A DNA stretch of 64,000 bases from Paragordius varius (lineage: Eukaryota; Nematomorpha). The notes under the pieces were generated by a model, which saw only the letters and a list, made by a program, of their open reading frames with translations, was not told the origin of the DNA and did not search any database. Numbering within the stretch: position 1 is the stretch's first letter; each line of letters starts with the position of its first letter. Positions 9,456 to 22,384 of this stretch are shown piece after piece. Position numbers and translations under genes: made by a program. Location of the stretch: NCBI GenBank assembly GCA_964247055.1, contig OZ176051.1, positions 1 through 64,000 on the forward strand. The letters are read 5' to 3'.

Positions 9456-9810
9456 GTTTATAGATATTTTAAAAAATCATAATTATTAAGGAGAAGATTC
9501 ATACTAGGTTATCATATTAATTATTACAATAAAACACAGAAAAAAACATATTTTCAGTTTTTAGATACCATTAAATAATAATTAAAAACTTGTATTAAAA
9601 ACATTTATAAAAAAGCTTAAACATTTGTATATTTGGAAATTAGTGTTTATATTTATTTGGGTGTGTAATTGTTAATTTTGTGATTTGTCTGGAAAATATT
9701 AATGCCCTACAAAATAGTGTGATTAAAAGTGAATTCCCGTGAAAATGTTTAAATATGCTTTTTGATATCTTCTAACAATTTTTTTAAATACTTCCTCATA
9801 TCTCTTGAGA
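9456..9810 (-). repeat. Outer AT-rich part of the right arm
   Basis: This is a near-identical inverted copy of 3639-3980, containing CTAGGTTATCATATTAATTA, TTTCAGTTTTTAGATACCAT and TCTGGAAAATATTAATGCCC. It has no gene. Confidence 0.88.
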
Positions 9811-10607
9811 GGAGTAATGCAAACGAACTGGCGACTGCTAGGAAGAGACTGACGACACGGATGATTGTTAAAAATGACTGACGACGGATAGGGGAATGCA
9901 GGAAAACCAACTGACGACGGCTAGAAAGTGACGGACAAAAACAGACTGACGACGGATAGAATGATTGCTAAAAAATGACTGACGACGGATAGGAGGAATG
10001 CCGAAAAATGACTGACGACGGATAGGATGATTGTTGAAAAATGACTGACGACGGATAGGGGAAATGCAGAAAACCAACTGACGACGGCTAGAAAATGACG
10101 GACAGAAACAGACTGACGACGGATAGAATAATTGCTGAAAAATGACTGACGACGGATAGGAGGAATGCCGAAAAATGACTGACGACGGATAGGATGATTG
10201 TTGAAAAATGACTGACGACGGATAGGGGGAATGCAAAAAACCAACTGACGACGGCTAGAAAGTGACGGACAAAAACAGACTGACGACGGATAGAATGATT
10301 GCTAAAAAATGACTGACGACGGATAGGAGGAATGCCGAAAAATGACTGACGACGGATAGGATGATTGTTGAAAAATGACTGACGACGGATAGGGGAAATG
10401 CAGAAAACCAACTGACGACGGCTAGAAAATGACGGACAGAAACAGACTGACGACGGATAGAATAATTGCTGAAAAATGACTGACGACGGATAGGAGGAAT
10501 GCCGAAAAATGACTGACGACGGATAGGATGATTGCTAAAAAATGACTGACGACGGATAGGAGGAATGCTGAAAATGACAGACGACGGATAGGAGGAATGC
10601 AGAAAAT
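9811..10607 (-). repeat. Satellite A, right array, with 167-bp and 334-bp higher-order periods
   Basis: This is the same 33-bp family as the left array on the opposite strand (core ACTGACGACG). The CTAGAAA unit occurs at 9921, 10088, 10255 and 10422, exactly 167 bp apart (four 33-bp units and one 35-bp unit). AAAGTGACGGACAAAAACAG and AAAATGACGGACAGAAACAG versions alternate, giving a second-order period of 334 bp. The four overlapping minus-strand open frames in this interval are by-products of stop-free repeats. The array stops at GGAATGCAGAAAA and satellite B begins at once. Confidence 0.95.
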
Positions 10608-10792
10608 AGCCCTTTGGTAGTTCCATCATCACCCCAAATATTTTTGTGATCGGACTTTAAATGTAAATTTTATGAATTTTTTAAATATTTAAAAAATTTA
10701 TTTTATACGATTTTAAAAATAAAAATGGCTACCTAAAATCCAAATTGGATCAGGTGATGTCACCATAATTTTTTTTGGGTAGCCCTATGGTA

Positions 10793-13700
10793 GTTCCATC
10801 ATAACCCCAAATATTTTTGAGATCGGACTTTAAATGTAAATTTTATGAATTTTTAAAATATTTAAAAAATTTATTTTATACGATTTTAAAAATAAAAATG
10901 GCTACCTAAAATCCAAATTTGATCAGGTGATGTCACCATAATTTTTTTTAGGTATCCCTATGGTAGTTCCATCATCACCCCAAATATTTTGGAGATCGGG
11001 CTATAAATGTAAATTTTATGAATTTTTTAAATATTTAAAAATTTATTTTATACGATTTTAAAAATAAAAATGGCTACCTAAAATCCAAATTTGATCAGGT
11101 GATGTCACCATAATTTTTTTTGGGTAGCCCTATGGTAGTTCCATCATCACCCCAAATATTTTGGAGATCGGGCTATAAATGTAAATTTTATGAATTTTTT
11201 AAATATTTAAAAAATTTATTTTATACGATTTTAAAAATAAAAATGGCTACCTAAAATCCAAATTTGATCAGGTGATGTCACCATAATTTTTTTTGGGTAG
11301 CCCTATGGTAGTTCCATCATAACCCCAAATATTTTTGAGATCGGACTTTAAATGTAAATTTTATGAATTTTTAAAATATTTAAAAAATTTATTTTATACG
11401 ATTTTAAAAATAAAAATGGCTACCTAAAATCCAAATTTGATCAGGTGATGTCACCATAATTTTTTTTAGGTATCCCTATGGTAGTTCCATCATCACCCCA
11501 AATATTTTGGAGATCGGGCTATAAATGTAAATTTTATGAATTTTTTAAATATTTAAAAATTTATTTTATACGATTTTAAAAATAAAAATGGCTACCTAAA
11601 ATCCAAATTTGATCAGGTGATGTCACCATAATTTTTTTTAGGTATCCCTATGGTAGTTCCATCATCACCCCAAATATTTTGGAGATCGGGCTATAAATGT
11701 AAATTTTATGAATTTTTTAAATATTTAAAAAATTTATTTTATACGATTTTAAAAATAAAAATGGCTACCTAAAATCCAAATTTGATCAGGTGATGTCACC
11801 ATAATTTTTTTTGGGTAGCCCTATGGTAGTTCCATCATAACCCCAAATATTTTGGAGATCGGACTTTAAATGTAAATTTTATGAATTTTTAAAATATTTA
11901 AAAAATTTATTTTATACGATTTTAAAAATAAAAATGGCTACCTAAAATCCAAATTTGATCAGGTGATGTCACCATAATTTTTTTTAGGTATCCCTATGGT
12001 AGTTCCATCATCACCCCAAATATTTTGGAGATCGGGCTATAAATGTAAATTTTATGAATTTTTTAAATATTTAAAAATTTATTTTATACGATTTTAAAAA
12101 TAAAAATGGCTACCTAAAATCCAAATTTGATCAGGTGATGTCGCCATAATTTTTTTTGGGTAGCCCTATGGTAGTTCCATCATAACCCCAAATATTTTTG
12201 AGATCGGACTTTAAATGTAAATTTTATGAATTTTTAAAATATTTAAAAAATTTATTTTATACGATTTTAAAAATAAAAATGGCTACCTAAAATCCAAATT
12301 TGATCAGGTGATGTCACCATAATTTTTTTTAGGTATCCCTATGGTAGTTCCATCATCACCCCAAATATTTTGGAGATCGGGCTATAAATGTAAATTTTAT
12401 GAATTTTTTAAATATTTAAAAATTTATTTTATACGATTTTAAAAATAAAAATGGCTACCTAAAATCCAAATTTGATCAGGTGATGTCACCATAATTTTTT
12501 TTGGGTAGCCCTATGGTAGTTCCATCATCACCCCAAATATTTTGGAGATCGGGCTATAAATGTAAATTTTATGAATTTTTTAAATATTTAAAAATTTATT
12601 TTATACGATTTTAAAAATAAAAATGGCTACCTAAAATCCAAATTTGATCAGGTGATGTCACCATGATTTTTTTTGGGTAGCCCTATGGTAGTTCCATCAT
12701 CACCCCAAATATTTTGGAGATCGGGCTATAAATGTAAATTTTATGAATTTTTTAAATATTTAAAAAATTTATTTTATACGATTTTAAAAATAAAAATGGC
12801 TACCTAAAATCCAAATTTGATCAGGTGATGTCACCATAATTTTTTTTGGGTAGCCCTATGGTAGTTCCATCATAACCCCAAATATTTTTGAGATCGGACT
12901 TTAAATGTAAATTTTATGAATTTTTAAAATATTTAAAAAATTTATTTTATACGATTTTAAAAATAAAAATGGCTACCTAAAATCCAAATTTGATCAGGTG
13001 ATGTCACCATAATTTTTTTTAGGTATCCCTATGGTAGTTCCATCATCACCCCAAATATTTTGGAGATCGGGCTATAAATGTAAATTTTATGAATTTTTTA
13101 AATATTTAAAAATTTATTTTATACGATTTTAAAAATAAAAATGGCTACCTAAAATCCAAATTTGATCAGGTGATGTCACCATAATTTTTTTTGGGTAGCC
13201 CTATGGTAGTTCCATCATCACCCCAAATATTTTGGAGATCGGGCTATAAATGTAAATTTTATGAATTTTTTAAATATTTAAAAATTTATTTTATACGATT
13301 TTAAAAATAAAAATGGCTACCTAAAATCCAAATTTGATCAGGTGATGTCGCCATAATTTTTTTTGGGTAGCCCTATGGTAGTTCCATCATAACCCCAAAT
13401 ATTTTTGAGATCGGACTTTAAATGTAAATTTTATGAATTTTTAAAATATTTAAAAAATTTATTTTATACGATTTTAAAAATAAAAATGGCTACCTAAAAT
13501 CCAAATTTGATCAGGTGATGTCACCATAATTTTTTTTAGGTATCCCTATGGTAGTTCCATCATCACCCCAAATATTTTGGAGATCGGGCTATAAATGTAA
13601 ATTTTATGAATTTTTTAAATATTTAAAAATTTATTTTATACGATTTTAAAAATAAAAATGGCTACCTAAAATCCAAATTTGATCAGGTGATGTCACCATA

Positions 13701-16500
13701 ATTTTTTTTGGGTAGCCCTATGGTAGTTTCATCATCACCCCAAATATTTTGGAGATCGGGCTATAAATGTAAATTTTATGAATTTTTTAAATATTTAAAA
13801 AATTTATTTTATACGATTTTAAAAATAAAAATGGCTACCTAAAATCCAAATTGGATCAGGTGATGTCACCATAATTTTTTTTGGGTAGCCCTATGGTAGT
13901 TCCATCATAACCCCAAATATTTTTGAGATCGGGCTATAAATGTAAATTTTATGAATTTTTTAAATATTTAAAAATTTATTTTATACGATTTTAAAAATAA
14001 AAATGGCTACCTAAAATCCAAATTTGATCAGGTGATGTCACCATAATTTTTTTTGGGTAGCCCTATGGTAGTTCCATCATCACCCCAAATATTTTGGAGA
14101 TCGGGCTATAAATGTAAATTTTATGAATTTTTTAAATATTTAAAAAATTTATTTTATACGATTTTAAAAATAAAAATGGCTACCTAAAATCCAAATTTGA
14201 TCAGGTGATGTCACCATAATTTTTTTTGGGTAGCCCTATGGTAGTTCCATCATAACCCCAAATATTTTTGAGATCGGACTTTAAATGTAAATTTTATGAA
14301 TTTTTAAAATATTTAAAAAATTTATTTTATACGATTTTAAAAATAAAAATGGCTACCTAAAATCCAAATTTGATCAGGTGATGTCACCATAATTTTTTTT
14401 GGGTAGCCCTATGGTAGTTCCATCATAACCCCAAATATTTTTGAGATCGGACTTTAAATGTAAATTTTATGAATTTTTAAAATATTTAAAAAATTTATTT
14501 TATACGATTTTAAAAATAAAAATGGCTACCTAAAATCCAAATTTGATCAGGTGATGTCACCATAATTTTTTTTAGGTATCCCTATGGTAGTTCCATCATC
14601 ACCCCAAATATTTTGGAGATCGGGCTATAAATGTAAATTTTATGAATTTTTTAAATATTTAAAAATTTATTTTATACGATTTTAAAAATAAAAATGGCTA
14701 CCTAAAATCCAAATTTGATCAGGTGATGTCGCCATAATTTTTTTTGGGTAGCCCTATGGTAGTTCCATCATAACCCCAAATATTTTTGAGATCGGACTTT
14801 AAATGTAAATTTTATGAATTTTTAAAATATTTAAAAAATTTATTTTATACGATTTTAAAAATAAAAATGGCTACCTAAAATCCAAATTTGATCAGGTGAT
14901 GTCACCATAATTTTTTTTAGGTATCCCTATGGTAGTTCCATCATCACCCCAAATATTTTGGAGATCGGGCTATAAATGTAAATTTTATGAATTTTTTAAA
15001 TATTTAAAAATTTATTTTATACGATTTTAAAAATAAAAATGGCTACCTAAAATCCAAATTTGATCAGGTGATGTCACCATAATTTTTTTTAGGTATCCCT
15101 ATGGTAGTTCCATCATCACCCCTTTTGGAGATCGGGCTATAAATGTAAATTTTATGAATTTTTTAAATATTTAAAAATTTATTTTATACGATTTTAAAAA
15201 TAAAAATGGCTACCTAAAATCCAAATTTGATCAGGTGATGTCACCATAATTTTTTTTGGGTAGCCCTATGGTAGTTCCATCATCACCCCAAATATTTTGG
15301 AGATCGGGCTATAAATGTAAATTTTATGAATTTTTTAAATATTTAAAAAATTTATTTTATACGATTTTAAAAATAAAAATGGCTACCTAAAATCCAAATT
15401 TGATCAGGTGATGTCGCCATAATTTTTTTTGGGTAGCCCTATGGTAGTTCCATCATAACCCCAAATATTTTTGAGATCGGACTTTAAATGTAAATTTTAT
15501 GAATTTTTAAAATATTTAAAAAATTTATTTTATACGATTTTAAAAATAAAAATGGCTACCTAAAATCCAAATTTGATCAGGTGATGTCACCATAATTTTT
15601 TTTTGGGTAGCCCTATGGTAGTTCCATCATCACCCCAAATATTTTGGAGATCGGGCTATAAATGTAAATTTTATGAATTTTTTAAATATTTAAAAAATTT
15701 ATTTTATACGATTTTAAAACTAAAAATGGCTACCTAAAATCCAAATTTGATCTGGTGATGTCACCATAATTTTTTTTGGGTAGCCCTATGGTAGTTCCAT
15801 TATCACCCCAAATATTTTGGAGATCGGGCTATAAATGTAAATTTTATGAATTATTTAAATATTTAAAAAATTTATTTTATACGATTTTAAAAATAAAAAT
15901 GGCTACCTAAAATCCAAATTTGATCAGGTGATGTCACCATAATTTTTTTTGGGTAGCCCTATGGTAGTTCCATCATCACCCCAAATATTTTGGAGATCGG
16001 GCTATAAATGTAAATTTTATGAATTTTTAAAATATTTAAAAAATTTATTTTATACGATTTTAAAAATAAAAATGGCTACCTAAAATCCAAATTTGATCAG
16101 GTGATGTCACCATAATTTTTTTTGGGTAGCCCTATGGTAGTTCCATCATCACCCCAAATATTTTGGAGATCGGGCTATAAATGTAAATTTTATGAATTTT
16201 TTAAATATTTAAAAAATTTATTTTATACGATTTTAAAAATAAAAATGGCTACCTAAAATCCAAATTTGATCAGGTGATGTCACCATAATTTTTTTTGGGT
16301 AGCCCTATGGTAGTTCCATCATCACCCCAAATATTTTGGAGATCGGACTTTAAATGTAAATTTTATGAATTTTTTAAATATTTAAAAAATTTATTTTATA
16401 CGATTTTAAAAATAAAAATGGCTACCTAAAATCCAAATTGGATCAGGTGATGTCACCATAATTTTTTTTGGGTAGCTCTATGGTAGTTCCATCATAACCC
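10793..16500. repeat. Satellite B proximal zone, A/B/C subfamily alternation
   Basis: Three monomer kinds follow one another here. A has ATAACCCCAAATATTTTTGA with GGACTTTAAATG and the interrupted palindrome GAATTTTTAAAATATTT. B has TTTTGGAGATCGGGCTATAA and a 5-A run (TTTAAAAATTTATTTT). C is like B with a 6-A run. From 10793 the order is A B C A B C A, then A B or A B B C. AGGTATCCC endings are frequent on A and some B monomers. This looks like an imperfect trimeric higher-order repeat of about 518 bp. Confidence 0.75.
11138..11310. repeat. Representative satellite B monomer, with dyad symmetries
   Basis: This copy shows the consensus structure. At 11193-11216 there is a perfect 24-bp palindrome centred on AAATATTT. 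At 11245-11251 GGCTACC is complementary to GGTAGCC at 11296-11302. The inner flanks TAAAA (11252-11256) and TTTTG (11291-11295) extend the possible stem to 12 pairs with one G-T. Inside this, GGTGA-TG-TCACC (11271-11282) is a second, nested dyad. A folded strand or cruciform would therefore have an outer stem enclosing a small inner hairpin. Confidence 0.85.
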
Positions 16501-17880
16501 CAAATATTTTTGAGATCGGACTTTAAATGTAAATTTTATGAATTTTTAAAATATTTAAAAAATTTATTTTATACGATTTTAAAAATAAAAATGGCTACCT
16601 AAAATCCAAATTTGATCAGGTGATGTCACCATAATTTTTTTTGGGTAGCCCTATGGTAGTTCCATCATCACCCCAAATATTTTGGAGATCGGGCTATAAA
16701 TGTAAATTTTATGAATTTTTTAAATATTTAAAAAATTTATTTTATACGATTTTAAATATAAAAATGGCTACCTAAAATCCAAATTTGATCTGGTGATGTC
16801 ACCATAATTTTTTTTGGGTAGCCCTATGGTAGTTCCATTATCACCCCAAATATTTTGGAGATCGGGCTATAAATGTAAATTTTATGAATTATTTAAATAT
16901 TTAAAAAATTTATTTTATACGATTTTAAAAATAAAAATGGCTACCTAAAATCCAAATTTGATCAGGTGATGTCACCATAATTTTTTTTGGGTAGCCCTAT
17001 GGTAGTTCCATCATCACCCCAAATATTTTGGAGATCGGGCTATAAATGTAAATTTTATGAATTTTTTAAATATTTAAAAAATTTATTTTATACGATTTTA
17101 AATATAAAAATGGCTACCTAAAATCCAAATTTGATCTGGTGATGTCACCATAATTTTTTTTGGGTAGCCCTATGGTAGTTCCATCATCACCCCAAATATT
17201 TTGGAGATCGGGCTATAAATGTAAATTTTATGAATTTTTTAAGTATTTAAAAAATTTATTTTATATGATTTTAAATATAAAAATGGCTACCTAAAATCCA
17301 AATTTGATCAGGTGATGTCACCATAATTTTTTTTGGGTAGCCCTATGGTAGTTCCATCATCACCCCAAATATTTTGGAGATCGGGCTATAAATGTAAATT
17401 TCATAAATTTTTTAAATATTTAAAAAATTTATTTTATACGATTTTAAAAATAAAAATGGCTACCTAAAATCCAAATTTGATCAGGTGATGTCACCATAAT
17501 TTTTTTTGGGTAGCCCTATGGTAGTTCCATCATCACCCCAAATATTTTGGAGATCGGGCTATAAATGTAAATTTTATGAATTTTTTAAATATTTAAAAAA
17601 TTTATTTTATACGATTTTAAAAATAAAAATGGCTACCTAAAATCCAAATTTGATCAGGTGATGTCACCATAATTTTTTTTGGGTAGCCCTATGGTAGTTC
17701 CATCATCACCCCAAATATTTTGGAGATCGGGCTATAAATGTAAATTTTATGAATTTTTTAAGTATTTAAAAAATTTATTTTATATGATTTTAAATATAAA
17801 AATGGCTACCTAAAATCCAAATTTGATCAGGTGATGTCACCATAATTTTTTTTGGGTAGCCCTATGGTAGTTCCATCATC

Positions 17881-20600
17881 ACCACAAATATTTTGGAGAT
17901 CGGGCTATAAATGTAAATTTTATGAATTTTTTAAATATTTAAAAAATTTATTTTATACGATTTTAAATATAAAAATGGCTACCTAAAATCCAAATTTGAT
18001 CAGGTGATGTCACCATAATTTTTTTTGGGTAGCCCTATGGTAGTTTCATCATCACCCCAAATATTTTGGAGATCGGGCTATAAATGTAAATTTTATGAAT
18101 TTTTAAAATATTTAAAAAATTTATTTTATACGATTTTAAAAATAAAAATGGCTACCTTAAAACCAAATTTGATCAGGTGATGTCACCATAATTTTTTTTG
18201 GGTAGCCCTATGGTGGTTCCATCATCACCCCAAATATTTTGGAGATCGGGCTATAAATGTAAATTTTATGAATTTTTTAAATATTAAAAAATTTATTTTA
18301 TACGATTTTAAAAATAAAAATGGCTACCTAAAATCCAAATTTGATCAGGTGATGTCACCATAATTTTTTTGGGTAGCCCTATGGTAGTTCCATCATCACC
18401 CCATATATTTTGGAGATCGGTTTATAAATGTAAATATTATGAATTTTTTAAATATTTAAAAAATTTATTTTATACGATTTTAAATATAAAAATGGCTACC
18501 TATAATCCAAATTTGATCAGGTGATGTCGCCATAATTTTTTTTGGGTAGCCCTATGGTAGTTCCATCATCACCCCAAATATTTTTGAGATCGGACTATAA
18601 ATGTAATTTATATGAATTTTTTAAATATTTAAAAAATTTATTTTATACGATTTTAAAAATAAAAATGGCTACCTAAAATCCAAATTTGATCAGGTGATGT
18701 CACCATAATTTTTTTTGGGTAGCCCTATGGTAGTTCCATCATCACCCCAAATATTTTGGAGATCGGGCTATAAATGTAAATTTTATGAATTTTTTAAATA
18801 TTTAAAAAATTTATTTTATATGATTTTAAATATAAAAATGGCTACCTAAAATCCAAATTTGATCAGGTGATGTCACCATAATTTTTTTTGGGTAGCCCTA
18901 TGGTAGTTCCATCATCACCCCAAATATTTTGGAGATCGGGCAATAAATGTAAATTTTATGAATTTTTTAAATATTTAAAAAATTTATTTTATACGATTTT
19001 AAAAATAAAAATGGCTACCTAAAATCCAAATTTGATCAGGTGATGTCACCATAAATTTTTTTGGGTAGCCCTATGGTAGTTCCATCATCACCCCAAATAT
19101 TTTTGTGATCGGACTTTAAATGTAAATTTTATGAATTTTTTAAATATTTAAAAAATTTATTTTATACGATTTTAAAAATAAAAATGGCTACCTAAAATCC
19201 AAATTTGATCAGGTGATGTCACCATAATTTTTTTTGGGTAGCCCTATGGTAGTTCCATCATAACCCCAAATATTTTTGAGATCGGACTTTAAATGTAAAT
19301 TTTATGAATTTTTAAAATAATTTATTTTATACGATTTTAAAAATAAAAATGGCTACCTAAAATCCAAATTTGATCAGGTGATGTCGCCATAATTTTTTTT
19401 GGGTAACCTTATGGTAGTTCCATCATAACTTCAAATATTTTTGAGATCGGACTTTAAATGTAAATTTTATGAATTTTTTAAATATTTAAAAAATTTATTT
19501 TATACGATTTTAAATATAAAAATGGCTACCTAAAATCCAAATTTGATCAGGTGATGTCGCCATAATTTTTTTTGGGTAGCCCTATGGTAGTTCCATCATC
19601 ACCTCAAATATTTTGGAGATCGGGCTATAAATGTAAATTTTATGAATTTTTTAAATATTTAAAAAATTTATTTTATATGATTTTAAATATAAAAATGGCT
19701 ACCTAAAATCCAAATTTGATCAGGTGATGTCACCATAATTTTTTTTGGGTAGCCCTATGGTAGTTCCATCATCACCCCAAATATTTTGGAGATCGGGCTA
19801 TAAATGTAAATTTTATGAATTTTTTAAATATTTAAAAAATATATTTTCTACGATTTTAAAAATAAAAATGGCTACCTAAAATCCAAATTTGATCAGGTGA
19901 TGTCACCATAATTTTTTTTGGGTAGCCCTATGGTAGTTCCATCATCACCCCAAATATTTTTGTGATCGGACTTTAAATGTAAATTTTATGAATTTTTTAA
20001 ATATTTAAAAAATTTATTTTATACGACTTTAAAAATAAAAATGGCTACCTAAATAAAAATGGCTACCTAAAATCCAAATTTGATCAAGTGATGTCACCAT
20101 AATTTTTTTTGGGTAGCCCTATGGTAGTTCCATCATCACCCCAAATATTTTTGAGATCGGACTTTAAATGTAAATTTTATGAATTTTTAAAATATTTAAA
20201 AAATTTATTTTATACGATTTTAAAACTAAAAATGGCTACCTAAAATCCAAATTTGATCAGGTGATGTCACCATAATGTTTTTTGGGTAGCCCTATGGTAG
20301 TTCCATTATCACCCCAAATATTTTGGAGATCGGGCTATAAATGTAAATTTTATGAATTATTTAAATATTTAAAAAATTTATTTTATACGATTTTAAAAAT
20401 AAAAATGGCTACCTAAAATCCAAATTTGATCAGGTGATGTCACCATAATTTTATTTGGGTAGCCCTATAGTAGTTCCATCATCACCCCAAATATTTTGGA
20501 GATCGGGCTATAAATGTAAATTTTATGAATTTTTAAAATATTTAAAAAATTTATTTTATACGATTTTAAAAATAAAAATGGCTACCTAAAATCCAAATTT
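17881..20600. repeat. Satellite B block copy i
   Basis: It carries rare markers in order: ACCACAAATATT (17881), a TTAAAACCAAATTTG monomer, CCATATATTTTGG with GGTTTATAAATG (18401), a shortened monomer AAAATAATTTATTTT, GGTAACCTTATGG, and an 18-bp microduplication at 20051-20068. The same marker order returns about 4,503 bp and about 6,910 bp downstream. Confidence 0.85.
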
Positions 20601-22384
20601 GATCAGGTGATGTCACCATAATTTTTTTTAGGTATCCCTATGGTAGTTCCATCATCACCCCAAATATTTTGGAGATCGGGCTATAAATGTAAATTTTATG
20701 AATTTTTTAAATATTTAAAAATTTATTTTATACGATTTTAAAAATAAAAATGGCTACCTAAAATCCAAATTTGATCAGGTGATGTCACCATAATTTTTTT
20801 TGGGTAGCCCTATGGTAGTTCCATCATCACCCCAAATATTTTGGAGATCGGGCTATAAATGTAAATTTTATGAATTTTTTAAATATTTAAAAAATTTATT
20901 TTATACGATTTTAAAAATAAAAATGGCTACCTAAAATCCAAATTTGATCAGGTGATGTCGCCATAATTTTTTTTGGGTAGCCCTATGGTAGTTCCATCAT
21001 AACCCCAAATATTTTTGAGATCGGACTTTAAATGTAAATTTTATGAATTTTTAAAATATTTAAAAAATTTATTTTATACGATTTTAAAAATAAAAATGGC
21101 TACCTAAAATCCAAATTTGATCAGGTGATGTCACCATAATTTTTTTTGGGTAGCCCTATGGTAGTTCCATCATCACCCCAAATATTTTGGAGATCGGGCT
21201 ATAAATGTAAATTTTATGAATTTTTTAAATATTTAAAAAATTTATTTTATACGATTTTAAATATAAAAATGGCTACCTAAAATCCAAATTTGATCTGGTG
21301 ATGTCACCATAATTTTTTTTGGGTAGCCCTATGGTAGTTCCATTATCACCCCAAATATTTTGGAGATCGGGCTATAAATGTAAATTTTATGAATTATTTA
21401 AATATTTAAAAAATTTATTTTATACGATTTTAAAAATAAAAATGGCTACCTAAAATCCAAATTTGATCAGGTGATGTCACCATAATTTTTTTTGGGTAGC
21501 CCTATGGTAGTTCCATCATCACCCCAAATATTTTGGAGATCGGGCTATAAATGTAAATTTTATGAATTTTTTAAATATTTAAAAAATTTATTTTATACGA
21601 TTTTAAAAATAAAAATGGCTACCTAAAATCCAAATTTGATCAGGTGATGTCACCATAATTATTTTTGGGTAGCCCTATGGTAGTTCCATCATCACCCCAA
21701 ATACTTTGGAGATCGGGCTATAAATGTAAATTTTATGAATTTTTTAAGTATTTAAAAAATTTATTTTATATGATTTTAAATATAAAAATGGCTACCTAAA
21801 ATCCAAATTTGATCAGGTGATGTCACCATAATTTTTTTTGGGTAGCCCTATGGTAGTTCCATCATCACCCCAAATATTTTGGAGATCGGGCTATAAATGT
21901 AAATTTCATGAATTTTTTAAATATTTAAAAAATTTATTTTATACGATTTTAAAAATAAAAATGGCTACCTAAAATCCAAATTTGATCAGGTAATGTCACC
22001 ATAATTTTTTTTGGGTAGCCCTATGGTAGTTCCATCATCACCCCAAATATTTTGGAGATCGGGCTATAAATGTAAATTTTATGAATTTTTTAAATATTTA
22101 AAAAATTTATTTTATACGATTTTAAAAATAAAAATGGCTACCTAAAATCCAAATTTGATCAGGTGATGTCACCATAATTTTTTTTGGGTAGCCCTATGGT
22201 AGTTCCATCATCACCCCAAATATTTTGGAGATCGGGCTATAAATGTAAATTTTATGAATTTTTTAAGTATTTAAAAAATTTATTTTATATGATTTTAAAT
22301 ATAAAAATGGCTACCTAAAATCCAAATTTGATCAGGTGATGTCACCATAATTTTTTTGGGTAGCCCTATGGTAGTTCCATCATC

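Larger units (their letters stand above)
7467..10607 (-). repeat. Right arm of the subtelomeric inverted repeat, split by two retroelements
   Basis: Read as reverse complement, this arm repeats the left arm from the inside out. The pieces are 7467-7513 (matching about 4153-4197), 8409-8612 (containing the match to about 3990-4140), 9456-9810 (matching 3639-3980) and 9811-10607 (satellite A). Two insertions, 7523-8399 and 8613-9446, break the alignment and are absent from the left arm. The outer end meets satellite B at 10607/10608 instead of a telomere. Confidence 0.88.

Noticed and set aside
9868..10632. Four minus-strand frames of 107-125 codons
   Set aside because: They overlap each other in different frames and repeat with the 167- and 334-bp satellite A periods. 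They are repeat artefacts.
11155..11173. Possible CENP-B box in satellite B
   Set aside because: TTTTGGAGATCGGGC shares TTGGA and CGGG with the CENP-B box, but the spacing is off by a base and the TTCG half is absent in the common subfamily. The TTTTCGAGATCGGAG subfamily has TTCG but loses CGGG.
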